A DNA stretch of 64,000 nucleotides from Bugulina stolonifera (taxonomy: Eukaryota > Bryozoa > Gymnolaemata > Cheilostomatida > Bugulidae), in contig OW285196.1 in NCBI GenBank assembly GCA_935421135.1, positions 8,443,501 to 8,507,500 of the forward strand. The letters are read 5' to 3'. Below are positions 21,863-31,976 of the stretch, in pieces. The notes beneath the pieces were generated by a model. It saw only the letters and a list, made by a program, of their open reading frames with translations, was not told where the DNA came from and ran no database searches. Position 1 is the stretch's first letter, and every line of letters starts with the position of its first letter. The position numbers and the translations under genes are program-made.

Positions 21863-22015
21863 GTCAAGCATGTGCTTGATTTAACGTCAAGCATGTGCTT
21901 GATGTAACGTCAAGCATGTGCTTGGTGTAACGTCAAGCGTGTGCTTGATGTGACGTCAAGCATGTGCTTGATGTGACGTCAAGCATGTGCTTGATGTGAC
22001 GTCAAGCATGTATGT
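21863..22015. repeat. 23-bp minisatellite with CRE (TGACGTCA) motifs
   Basis: Six to seven units of gcttgatgtgacgtcaagcatgt. Three units contain the perfect CREB/ATF palindrome TGACGTCA (21951, 21974, 21997) and earlier units carry TAACGTCA. Each unit also has the imperfect palindrome tcaagcatgtgcttga. The spacing of 23 bp is close to two helical turns. Confidence 0.85.
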
Positions 22016-22850
22016 GTAACGTCTATGTCGTAGTCCACTCTTGTCACTGTGTGATTTATCTACATGTATGTCGACAGTCTATACTGCTGTCTCTCCATGC
22101 CTCATTTTCGCAGTCTACTCTAGGTATCTGTCTATCCATCTCTCTACTGAGACTACTCTACAGTGTAGGTACTCCTCTCCTACATGTATATATACCTGTC
22201 TTATCTACAATTAGCCAATCAATTTTAGTGAGGAGTTATGTTCTCTCAAGTGCGCAAGAGTGGACAACTCTTAAATATACTTATTGTGACTATTTACATG
22301 CGACATAGTTTGTACTGCATATAAAAGCACATTCAAATGTAAATGTATAATATATAATTATTTTATATCAAGGAGTCTCTTCGTTTTACATATTTCTATC
22401 TGATGTGATCTGATTGTGGTTATCGGGTATTCAGAAATCAGAATTCACCCAAGCAAGGAGCGCTCCTTGATTAAATCCGGTTGAAGTGTTAATTTGAGAG
22501 TTGTTTACCCCCAGTTCTTAGGTTATCTTTGACACCGAAATATACGTCAAAAACCTCACGACGTGACATAGAATAATCGATCTCTTAGCTGAAATATAGT
22601 TTCTCTAATATCTAGCTAGTGTCATGTTGGCTCAGACAACATGTTCATATGGGCGTTTCCAAATAGGTTTCGGTTTAGCAGTTTCACTTGTAAGTTTTAA
22701 TTTTAGATTTTGTTTTATTTTTCTTTATTGAGATTTTCTGAAAGTTTACAGCTAACGTTCGTTAAAATAAATCGGTTGTCTACAGATATATAAAACTATA
22801 GATAGATTGCTTTCATTGGCAAATTCCAAATTCAAATTAAACAGGGTCTT

Positions 22851-22982
22851 TAGTGTTGTACTGACGTGATTTATTCTCATTATAACCGACTCCTAAGACA
22901 TACATGCATCCTTATATATATTTCCTTACTCTAGCTTTAGTGCTATAAAGCTACTAGCTACAAAGCTATTACAAACACTACA
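22851..22982 (-). repeat. 3' LTR of the Ty3/gypsy element
   Basis: It runs from tagtgttgtactgacgtg to acaaacactaca and matches the copy at 25647-25778, apart from a few bases around cttatatat. The ends are short inverted repeats (tagtgttg / caaacacta). Confidence 0.9.
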
Positions 22983-23117
22983 TCCCTCCATGGGTTTAGA
23001 TACAAAAAAAGATATAATATCAAAAGTACAACTTTAAGAGAACAATTACAAAACATATATTATTATTATAAAGCAAAATTGAACAATGTTATTTAGAACC
23101 AAATATTCACTCTATGA

Positions 23118-25535
23118 TTACATATAAAAATCCTGAAAACGTTGAGGCACTTTCCTAACCCTAAAACTTGTCCTACGGGGAGGGGGGCTATTATGGGCAC
23201 TATTATCATTTGTAGATGGACTGACATTAAGAGGGGGATCTGGAGGATTACTCGCTCCCACATTTTCGCTGGAGACTGGGGATGAAACCGGAGATAAAAC
23301 TGGGCATGGATCAAGGGGTGAGACAGGGGAAGAATCCGACAACTGAACCTTCTTAGCAAAAGAAACATTCCTTCTTGTTAAGGAACCTGAAGGGCTGGCA
23401 CACACTACATCAGAACCATCGAGTCCAACCACTGTGTGTTCTGTAGGGCTGAAATTGGTGTCCAGTTTTCCTCTATTCTCTTGTTTCATTAAGACTATAT
23501 CGCCTACCTCTATCTCACTTTCCTTAGAACTCTTGTCTGCATACTCCTTCATACTCTTCTTGTAAATAGCATCAGAATCCTGAGCTTCCTCTTTTGTGCC
23601 CACAGCAGTGTCACCGAGCATAGGCAGCTTTGTGCGCATCTCTCGACCAAACATCAGAGTAAAAGGAGGTACTCCTGTACCAGTATGTGGTGTTGACTTG
23701 TATGCCATAGAAAACTCTTGTAATGCCTTCTGCAAATCCTTCCCTTCGGCTTTAGCAATCTTGAGCACTTTAAGAATAGTTCTATTCATACGTTCAACTT
23801 CTCCATTTGCTTGGGGCCACAGTGGAGTGGTAGAAATCCATTTAATGGCACACTGCTTCAAGTATTCTTGAAACTCGCCCTCTGCAAACTGTGGACCATT
23901 ATCAGATCTTATCATTTCTGGATACCCATAGTATGAAAAAACATGCTCTAAAAACAATATAACTTTATCAGCCTTGGTACTGCGTAGAAATCCAAATTCA
24001 AAGATCCTACTAAAATAATCTACTAACACAACAACTGATCTACCATCAGGAAGAGGTCCAAGGAGATCTATACAGCAAAACTTCCATGGACTGTCTGGCA
24101 TCTTGGTAGGAGAAATAGGACTCGGTGGGTTGCTGTTAGCCACTAATTGACATGAGAAACATTGCCGACATAGTGCCTCAGCATCGTGGTCCATTTCTGG
24201 CCACCAAACCTTCAAGCGTAGTCTTTTCTTTGTTTTCACTATGCCTTGGTGACATTCATGTGCCAGCTGTAACACTTTCTTTCGCAACTTGACAGGCACA
24301 AGAATTTAATTACCTCTCAAAATTACTCCTTCATAGCAACTCAACTCATTCTGGATAGATTTTGTAATTGCTGGACATGATTCCCAATCTCCTTGTAAAG
24401 CCTTCCGAATCAGACTAGCTTCATTACATACCAATGCTTCTTGCTGAATATCTGTCCATGTCATGGCACATGGCACTGCCTGCTCTGCAACTAAGCAAAT
24501 ATATGAATCATTTGTCACCGGATCTGTATTGCTGTCTTTAGAACCACTAAGCCTAGACATTGGATCTGCAATGTTATAACAACCTGGCTTATAATGGATA
24601 TCAAAATCGAATGCCTGGAGCCTTATACTCCATCTTTCCAGTCTTGGAGTTGGTTTTGAACTAGCACTGCCAAAAATAGACACTAGAGGTTTATGATCAG
24701 TCACTAACCGGAAATGCTTGCCAAGTAAATACATCCGAAAATGCTCACATGCCCACATTAGTCCAAGAGCCTCACGTTCTATCTGAGAATACCGAGTCTC
24801 CACATCTGACAGTCGACGATGCCCAAATGCTATTATCTTTGAAACTCCATTTTGTCTCTGATATAAGACTGCACCAAGACCTGTGGGACTAGCATCTGCA
24901 ACAACAGTCGTACAACATTCTTTGTCATAGTAAGCTAACGTTTGATTAGAACTCATAAGCTTCTTTATGCCCACAAATGCATCCTGGTGTACGTTACTCC
25001 ATGAAAAAGTTTGGGATTTCTTGGTTAAATCCCAGAGAGGAGCAGCAACCCTTGCTAAATCTGGAACATACCTCCCCACAAACTGAACTAATCCCAAAAA
25101 TCCTCTTAACTCTGAGATATTTTCAGGTGCTCTAGCAGATAGGATAGACTTAACCTTAGCAGGGTCAGCAGATATGCCTTCATTTGAAATAATATGACCT
25201 AGAAACTTGATTGATGATACCCCAAAAAGACATTTGCCACCATTCAAAGTTAAGCCACTTTTCTCTAGCCTTTCCATCACACTTATCAATCTTTCATTGT
25301 GTTCACTTGCATCTGTACCAAATAATAATATGTCGTCGGCTAAATTTAAAACTCCACTCAAACCATTCAAGACCTTTTGGATAGTGTATTGAAATATCTC
25401 AGGAGCAGATGACACTCCCATTCCTAGACGCTTCATTCTAAACAGGCCTATATGACTGACAAAAGTTGTTATGTCTCTTGAACCAGACTCTAATTCACAT
25501 TGGAAAAACCCTTGCTTCAAACTGTGAAATAACAT
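23118..25535 (-). pseudogene. Gypsy pol remnant: RT (partial), RNase H, integrase, with an in-frame stop
   Basis: The frame reads from 25535 to 23118 and is broken once by TAA at 24308-24306; the sequences on either side are in the same frame. The RT part begins at SLKQGFFQCELESGS and includes LADDILLFG; the earlier RT motifs are deleted. RNase H shows VVADASPTGLGAVLY, the IEREALG glutamate and VTDHKPL. Integrase has the HHCC zinc finger (HECHQG... CRQCFSC) and the D-D-E core (IDLLGPLPDG, SDNGPQF, QANGEVERMN), followed by a GPY/F-like region. The TAA sits between RNase H and the integrase zinc finger. The pieces downstream look selectively intact, so the damage is recent. Confidence 0.9.
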
Positions 25536-25609
25536 TCAAGGCGTTCCAAAAATGCCTCCACATCTCCATCTTCCTCCAGTCTAGGAATCAGCATTCCACC
25601 AGTTGCCAT
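25517..25609 (-). pseudogene. Gag N-terminal stub of the deleted gypsy element
   Basis: ATG at 25609-25607 is about 35 bases inside the 5' LTR/primer site and gives 30 residues (ending LERLECYFTV) before a TGA at 25519-25517. It resembles the start of Ty3/gypsy Gag proteins. The downstream RT is in another frame, so the deletion junction (about 25517-25540) is out of frame. Confidence 0.65.
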
Positions 25610-25646
25610 TATAATATATCTGTTGATCCCATCCTCGTCGCCAATT

Positions 25647-25778
25647 TAGTGTTGTACTGACGTGATTTATTCTCATTATAACCGACTCCTAAGACATACA
25701 TGCATCCTTATATATTTTTTCTTACTCTAGCTTTAGTGCTATAAAGCTACTAGCTACAAAGCTATTACAAACACTACA
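25647..25778 (-). repeat. 5' LTR of the Ty3/gypsy element
   Basis: Partner of the LTR at 22851. On the minus strand it begins tgtagtgtttgtaatagc and is followed after its 3' end by the primer-binding-like ttggcgacgagg. Confidence 0.9.
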
Positions 25779-25799
25779 GGGTCTAGGGAACATAATGCC

Positions 25800-28480
25800 T
25801 AAAACTGGGTTTAAGTGATTGTATATTTATTAATTCATGTAAAAGGATAAAATATTTTTGGAAGGAATATTATTTAATGTAAATTTATGTTGAAAGTTTA
25901 ATAGGGTTGATTTGCCATAAATGGTTCTGTATGAAGGTTTGATTATGAGGCAGTTGCTACGTAAAGAGCGCTGATGTCTGTTAGATTTTTGTACAAGATG
26001 CAAGATGTGCTTTGAGGCTTTGTTTTTTGATAACTTTTTATGTGTGAATTTGTGCAAAAGAAAAAGTCTTCAACTATAGAGTGTTGGTAGGTTTAAAAGT
26101 GACCGGCCATTTGTTATAGAAATTTTTTTTGGGTGCAGATATTATTATTCTAATGGCTTTATTTTGTACTCTCTATTAAATCTGTTGTTTTTTGCGTAGT
26201 TTCTAAATAAATTGCTGAGCACTATTTCAATATGAGGTGGACTAATGTTTTATAGGTCTTTAGTGATTCTTCAACGTTCATATATTTTTTCAAGTTTTGA
26301 TATTAGATAAATTATCTTATTGGCTTCAGTTGATATTTCAGTAGCGTGAGTGTGGAAATTGAGGTCTGTGTCAAGGGTAGCACCTAGTATATTTATGGAG
26401 TGCCGGGACTCGATGTTGATGTCTGGATAGCATATGTGATAAAATTGTTTAACATTTCTATTGGAGGAAATGCAGAACTGTGTTTTAGTGATGTTGAGCT
26501 GTAGTAGATGGTTTTTATACCAGTTTGATGCTTCTTTTAGTAGGAGTTCAGAGTTGGCTAGGATTTGAGGAATATTATGTGCTTTGCAGAATAATAAGGT
26601 GTCGTTTGCATATGCGTAAGAATTTTTAAATGTTAGCAGTGTATCATTAGTTGCTAAATTGAACAGAACAGGTTCTAAAATGGAGCCCTGTGGTACTCCA
26701 CATGTTATAGGTAAAGATGTTGATCGGGATTCCCCCACTTTCATTATTTGGTTTCGATTTTTAAGATATGACCTAAGTAGAGCTATGGTTGTGCGAGAGA
26801 ATTGGTTGTTGCTTAGGTGTGTAGTAATAAACCATGATTAACTGTACCAACTGCTTTACGAATGTCAAGAGATAGCGCACCAATATAACAGGGGTCTGGT
26901 TTGTCAAGTTCTACTTTCCAGTTTTGAAGTACAGATAAAAGTAATTGTTCAGTTGAGTTATTTTTTCTCAAGCCAAACTGCCGCTCAGAGAGTATATTGT
27001 GTTTTTCTATAAATGTCACCATTTGGTTTTTCATGTCTAATTCTAATACTTTTGATATGATGGGTAACAAAGAGATGGGTCTATAGTTTGATGGGTCAGA
27101 TTTATTGCCCTTTTTATGAATTGGTGTCACAAGAGCTGCTTTAACAGGGGCGTATTTTAAGGGGCAGCAGGGAGGCACTGCCGCCCCTGTTCTCAAAATA
27201 AAGTGGCCTAAAAACACTACTTTTGAAAATTTGACACTGTTTTCCTTAATATTTGCTTCATTTCCGGTTTGCGACCGAAGCGTTATCTCTATAGTTTTAA
27301 CTCTATGGCGTTATCACTCTACTTTTAACTCTATGGTGTTGCGGCGTAACAATAACCAGTAATCTTGGAATAATCACTACATTGCAAGTGGCACACAAAG
27401 AGGCCCATAAAACTATGTAATCTGCTAAAAGACTCTATGGTTATGCTAAGGTTAAAAACTTGCGATCTTGTGAATGAATGAATAAATATTTTTATGGATA
27501 GTTATTTATACCAAGGAAAAAATAATAAATGTGAAAGTAAAAGTAGTGAACAGTTGAATCAGGTGAATCAATTTGTAAGTCACTGCTATCAATGAGGTGG
27601 TTTCTTCTCTGTCACTGACTACGAGCAGATGCATGAAATTTAATTCCAATATTATATATTATATTATCTTGGCTTCTTTTAAAAATATTTATGATTTTTT
27701 CTTTTAATATAATATAATTAAAAGTGTTTCCATTCATTTTAGTCATTCATTCTAGCAATTGCCACTCTACTGACAGCTACTACTCTACTTCTACATTCAC
27801 TGCTAACAACTAAATATGTATTGTAAAGGAAAAATACTAATTTAAAAATAACATAATACAATAATAATTAAATATTTTAATTTTAAATTTATATATAATT
27901 AATATAATTACACTATTAATATTATCTTAACTTTAATAGGCTGCTACACTTTTCTTGCAAAAATATTTATTTTACATACATTTTATTTTAAATAATTAAT
28001 TTATAATAACCACAGTTGTTGATCAGCTACTAAAATTTGAAAATCCTAATTTAAAAAATACACTTGTGCCTATGGACTCTTTGTAAAATATACAATCATG
28101 CAGTATTGTAGTTATTATAAAATTCTACTAACTAGTAATAGTACTGTAACACTTTCACTCCTGTTGCAAGTAGTAGTAACTTTATTAAGCAGAAGTAGTA
28201 ACTTTATTAAGCAGAAGTAGTAACTTTATTAAGCAGAAGTAGTAATGAGTACTTGTTGTAGTGGTGCTAGAACTAACTTGCTGCTATATCTAATTTTTGC
28301 ACTTCAGAGAGTGAGATTTGAAAATTTTCCGACTTTCTGCCTCCCCACTCAATTTTTCTAACCTACGCCCCTGTTTAAGACAATCTGGGAATATTGATTT
28401 TGAATAGCATTCATTATTGATAATAGTCAGAGGAAGTGCTATAAGGTCTACAATTTCCACCACTTAAAATCAAGTGGTGG
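25800..28480 (-). pseudogene. Decayed LINE reverse transcriptase, interrupted by a DNA element
   Basis: Minus-strand fragments of one Jockey/CR1-like RT. Upstream residues (SKSIFPDCLKAA) lie at about 28477-28374. After the inserted element come TPIHKKGNKSDPSNYRPISLL and FGLRKNNST (27139 to 26813), then CGVPQGSILEP and an active-site remnant (26744 to 26271), and finally a C-terminal tail (26057-25830). The catalytic YADD is changed to YAND and the DFSKAFDTVNH motif to DIRKAVGTVNH. A frameshift separates the first two RT pieces, and an in-frame stop (26271-26273) separates the second from the tail. It is old and inactive. Confidence 0.85.
27145..28373. mobile_element. Non-autonomous DNA transposon with CAGGGGCGTA termini
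   Basis: Ends CAGGGGCGTA (27145) and TACGCCCCTG (28373) are perfect 10-bp inverted repeats. The flanks carry the direct repeat tttaa (27140-27144 and 28374-28378). Removing the element restores a continuous stretch of the LINE reverse-transcriptase frame, which proves the insertion and its limits. The interior is very AT-rich, with three 22-bp tandem units (aactttattaagcagaag...) at about 28168-28245 and no coding frame. The GGGGCGTA-type terminus recalls hAT elements, but the 5-bp (or TTAA-type) duplication does not fit, so the superfamily is open. Confidence 0.8.
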
Positions 28481-28689
28481 AAGTTGTTGATATTTGCATG
28501 TTCATTCAACAGAGGACAAACAAAAAGAGCAAATAACTCGGCATTAAAATATAATCTGACCTGCGAGTATTTAAAAATAGTGACAGAAAAATATCTATCT
28601 TATTACACAGCTGGATGCTTTAAGTACATGTAACTTAAAAGTGGTTTAAGTACACGTAATATGAATGCTCTGAGAAGCGGATGTGTATG

Positions 28690-28956
28690 TGCATGTGTGC
28701 GTGTGTATAGGTGCAGGTTGAGCTGTGGGTGTAGGTGTAGCTGTGGATGTATGTGTAGCTGTGGGTGTACGTGTAGCTGTAGGTGTACGTGTAGCTGTAC
28801 ATTTACGCATACATGTAGTTGCAGGTGTAAGTGTGGTGTATGTGTGGGTGTACGTGTAGCTGTGGGTGTAGCTATAGCTTGAAGTGCAATGCAGTGTAGC
28901 TGTAGATTCGTATGTAACTGTAGGTGTAGGTGTGCATGCAGCTGTAGGTGTAGAGA
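28690..28956. repeat. Degenerate GTGTAGCTGTRGGTG-type minisatellite
   Basis: A loosely repeated (gtgtagctgtgggtgtac) pattern with a period of 6/12 bp. It is interrupted by a MITE at 28960-29206 and resumes as the cleaner array at 29207. Confidence 0.7.
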
Positions 28957-28959
28957 TGG

Positions 28960-29206
28960 GGGTAAAGAGACATTTTGAAAAGACAGTTCAAAACAGGACG
29001 TTTCACTACCGGACAGCTCAAAACAGGACAGTTCAAAGCTATGCAAATTTCATTTAGAAGAACAAAACTCACAGACAAAGAATTTTAATTAATTAATTTA
29101 ATTCATTGAATAAAAAACAATATTAGAAATAAAAGTTAGTTGAAATCGGGGGGGGGGGGAGTTTCGACCTGTCCAGTTTTGAAACAGTCGTACAGTCGAG
29201 AATTCG
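28960..29206 (+). repeat. MITE-like TTCGAA-rich element inside the minisatellite
   Basis: It begins ggtaaagagacattttgaaa, then shows aaacaggacgtttcactacc, a central aaaagttagttgaaatcgg, a G run, and a terminal acagtcgagaattc. It is homologous to the copies at 5657-5985 and 8706-8962. The minisatellite continues on both sides, so the element inserted into the array. Confidence 0.6.
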
Positions 29207-29516
29207 GGTATAGCTGTAGGTGTACGTGTAGGTGTACGTGTAGGTGTACGTGTAGGTGTACGTGTAGGTGTACGTGTAGGTGTACGTGTAGGTGTACGTG
29301 TAGGTGTAGGTGTACGTGTAGGTGTACGTGTAGGTGTACGTGTAGGTGTACGTGTAGGTGTACGTGTAGGTGTACGTGTAGGTGTGCGTGTAGGTGTAAG
29401 TGTAGCTGTAGGTGTACATGTACGTGTAGCTGTAGGTGTACATGTACGTGTAGCTGTAGGTGTACATGTACGTGTAGCTGTAGGTGTACATGTACGTTTA
29501 GATGTAGGTGTAGGTG
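29207..29516. repeat. 12-bp minisatellite (GTGTAGGTGTAC)n
   Basis: About 25 units of gtgtaggtgtac with minor variants, ending in a (gtacatgtacgtgtagctgtag) higher-order form. All frames are open through it, which gives long spurious low-complexity frames on both strands. Confidence 0.95.
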
Positions 29517-29539
29517 ACAGATGAGAAATTCTGATTTAC

Positions 29540-31976
29540 TAGTCATTATGGCCTCATACTTAGGCTCTAAATGTGTTCGTCCTTAGTAGTTCATGCAAGG
29601 GCTGTGGATTGAGACTTGATCTGAATTTACTGTTTATGAAGTTTTGGTTTGAGAAAGCAGATTTTTAATGGTAGGTTACTGAAAACACCGTGAGTAGATT
29701 TTTCCACACCTGTCAACTGGGGTACTTTTCCACAGTAGCGGCCTTTGCCAAACGTCTTCGATGTTGACCATTTCGAATTCTGCTGGTTGAGATTACATTA
29801 TTTCACTTGCATTGCAGACACTGAAAATTCTTTGTAAACAGTTTCAACGTAGCCCTTCCATTCCCTAAGTGGTTCAGGTTGCATTGGACACTTAATCAGC
29901 TAAATTAGCTATGTAAATTTTTGAACAGGCCATACCGCGGTTCAAATTCTAATTGCATGTTTTGAATTTCTATTTATGTTGCATGGTGAAGAGTTCTAGG
30001 ATGCTTGAGACAATATTATCGGGTTTCTGATGTACGAACTCATCTGTGTGCTGCATCAAATGAAAATACTAAAAATGCCAATTTTTACACAAAGCTCAAG
30101 TGGGCTACAGGTTGGCCAGGCCTGTTATAGGCTATATAATAACTGTTAGGCCTACAGTTAATCTTCTGATAATGTTTTGGGATGTGTTAAGTAATGCTTT
30201 ATGATGCTATAAGGAATAGTAGCTTTGTTATATCTATATACATGTATGTGTAATATGGCTATCTATGGTAGTTATGAGTAGATGTAACAGTGTGAATAAA
30301 GTTATAATAGATATTTACCATTAGACCAGCAACTTGTACACCTTAATCAGGGCTGGACAGAACATTGGTTACTTTATCACGGTAGTTCAAACTGTATTTT
30401 TATTGTTTGGCTGAGGATAAACCTCCAGTATCTCAATAATTGTTACTGTGCTGGGATGCCTCCCTATGAGCTATCAACAATGTGCCAACGGGCTTGAAGT
30501 AATAGAAAGATAAGATAAAACCTAGCCCATTGGCACATTGTTGATAGCCCATGTATAGCTATCCACTTAATAGTAGCGAACAAATTAGTCAATTACTAAA
30601 AAAATTGTGGGATTCGAACCCATGTCCCTATGAATGATATTGGAACACTCTACCATTACACTATCAGATCAACAGTGAACTTATGGGGAAAACTAGCCAT
30701 TAACATGAGGGTACACACCTGCTGGCTGTGTACCCATTAAGATTGAGGTGGGTACACGCCGTATACTTCCTTATAACCACACTTCGAACACTGGTCCTGG
30801 GAATTTTACAGTAATCTGGCACTATGGTTCGTGGCCCTTCAGATCATGGGCGGAGCTAGCTTCTGTATAACAGGCTCCTAATTTCCTGTATCAGTTCAAT
30901 ATTGATTTAGTTGTCAGTCAAGTCAAATCTATCTCTTATATTATAGTTATATCCAGTGATAAGGACTTAGATCGTCTAGAGGCTTCTCAGCCATGTTCCC
31001 CTGCAAGACTGCATGGTAGATTTAGTGCAGTAAAAGAATACACGGAATCACGGAACATTTAGTACAGTGAAATGATACTTGAATATGCATATGACCTGGA
31101 GCAGTGTCGGACCTATGCATGCACATTATGATTATATGCATGTTAGAATGCATCAGACCTGTTGGTTAGTGTGTAGGTATTAATCCTAGGGTGCTAGAAG
31201 GCAATCTAAGTTCACTAGGTCAATCCTACAGTTGGACTGGCTGTCTCTGGTCTCTATGGTGTTTCAGACATGTGATAGTCGGACAATATGATGTTGTGTA
31301 CTTTGTTCGTTTGTTTTGTCTTTTGTTTAGCTACAGTAAATCAAAGGCCAAATAGGAAATACATGTAAGAATATTTTGTCCTCAGGGGAGGATGTGAAGA
31401 AGGGGACCACCTTTGAAACACAAATTCGCCTAACAATGTTACATTTTGAATTTGTAAAAAATTGTACAACACAGCAATGGGGGCGTAACTCCCGATGATT
31501 ATTGTTGTTCAAATGATGACTGTAATTATTTTAAATTACACTTCGGCACTCTATTATTGACACGTCCTGTTGGTGTTTTTCGACTTATGAAAGTGAATTA
31601 CTGGTATTAATGACTTGCACATAACAGCAGTGAAAAATAATACTACCTGCCTAGCATGCATGAACTGCAATCACCATCCTACTGGGTTGAAATTCCTAAG
31701 CCAAGTGGATTATTGTCATGTCTAATCAAGATTACTAACTGCCTTATGGTTCTTCTTATTGCTTATTTCAATGTATTATTATCTAGGCATGTACATGTAG
31801 ATCTTGGGGTCAATCCTCCTATATCAGTGTATAATGGGTAGTAATTGTAAGCAATCCTGGATACCCTCAGCCATTTGTTTATCATTAGAAGCATTTGGGT
31901 TAAATTTGTTCCAACTCCTCCATAATTTTTATGCTGACTTATCAGTTTCTTTTTGAAGTTCTAGAGAGGAATCGCC
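29540..31976 (+). other. Intergenic region and 5' flank of TRIM copy 2
   Basis: No gene is seen in the first part. A tRNA-like SINE with a hairpin lies at 30470-30685. From about 30800 the sequence is homologous to about 3560-4710 upstream of TRIM copy 1, so it is the duplicated 5' flank. A pyrimidine tract before ttctagagag (about 31944-31958) may be a 5'-UTR intron acceptor. Confidence 0.6.
30470..30685 (-). repeat. tRNA-derived SINE-like sequence with a 24-bp-arm hairpin
   Basis: On the minus strand, gatagtgtaatggtagagtg (A box) and ggttcgaatcc (perfect B box) lie about 45 bp apart (30612-30675). Downstream is an inverted repeat, gctatcaacaatgtgccaac / ttggcacattgttgatagc (30470-30493 and 30524-30548). 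The acceptor stem does not pair, so it is not a working tRNA. Confidence 0.6.

Larger units (their letters stand above)
20419..22849 (+). other. 3' flank of TRIM copy 1, no gene
   Basis: AATAAA occurs at 20602 and again near 20653, suitable for polyadenylation of copy 1. The stretch also holds a strong hairpin (20916-21043), a 23-bp minisatellite (21863-22015) and a 16-bp perfect palindrome (22454-22469). The short open frames here have no recognisable protein features. Confidence 0.6.
22851..25778 (-). mobile_element. Internally deleted Ty3/gypsy LTR retrotransposon
   Basis: Two nearly identical LTRs of about 132 bp (22851-22982 and 25647-25778) flank an interior read on the minus strand. 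The flanks share gggtct just outside each LTR, consistent with a 5-6 bp target duplication. Inside the 5' LTR lies a primer-binding-like start (ttggcgacgaggatggga). A gag N-terminus (25609-25517) is joined directly to mid-reverse-transcriptase, so the rest of gag, the protease and the first part of RT are gone. RNase H and integrase follow and reach almost to the 3' LTR. The family is Metaviridae-like; this copy cannot replicate alone. Confidence 0.9.

Noticed and set aside
28603..29546. Several 68-147-codon frames on both strands with [14 protein letters not shown] or CRCTCRCT patterns
   Set aside because: They are translations of the period-12 minisatellite, which lacks stops in most frames; no protein family is indicated.
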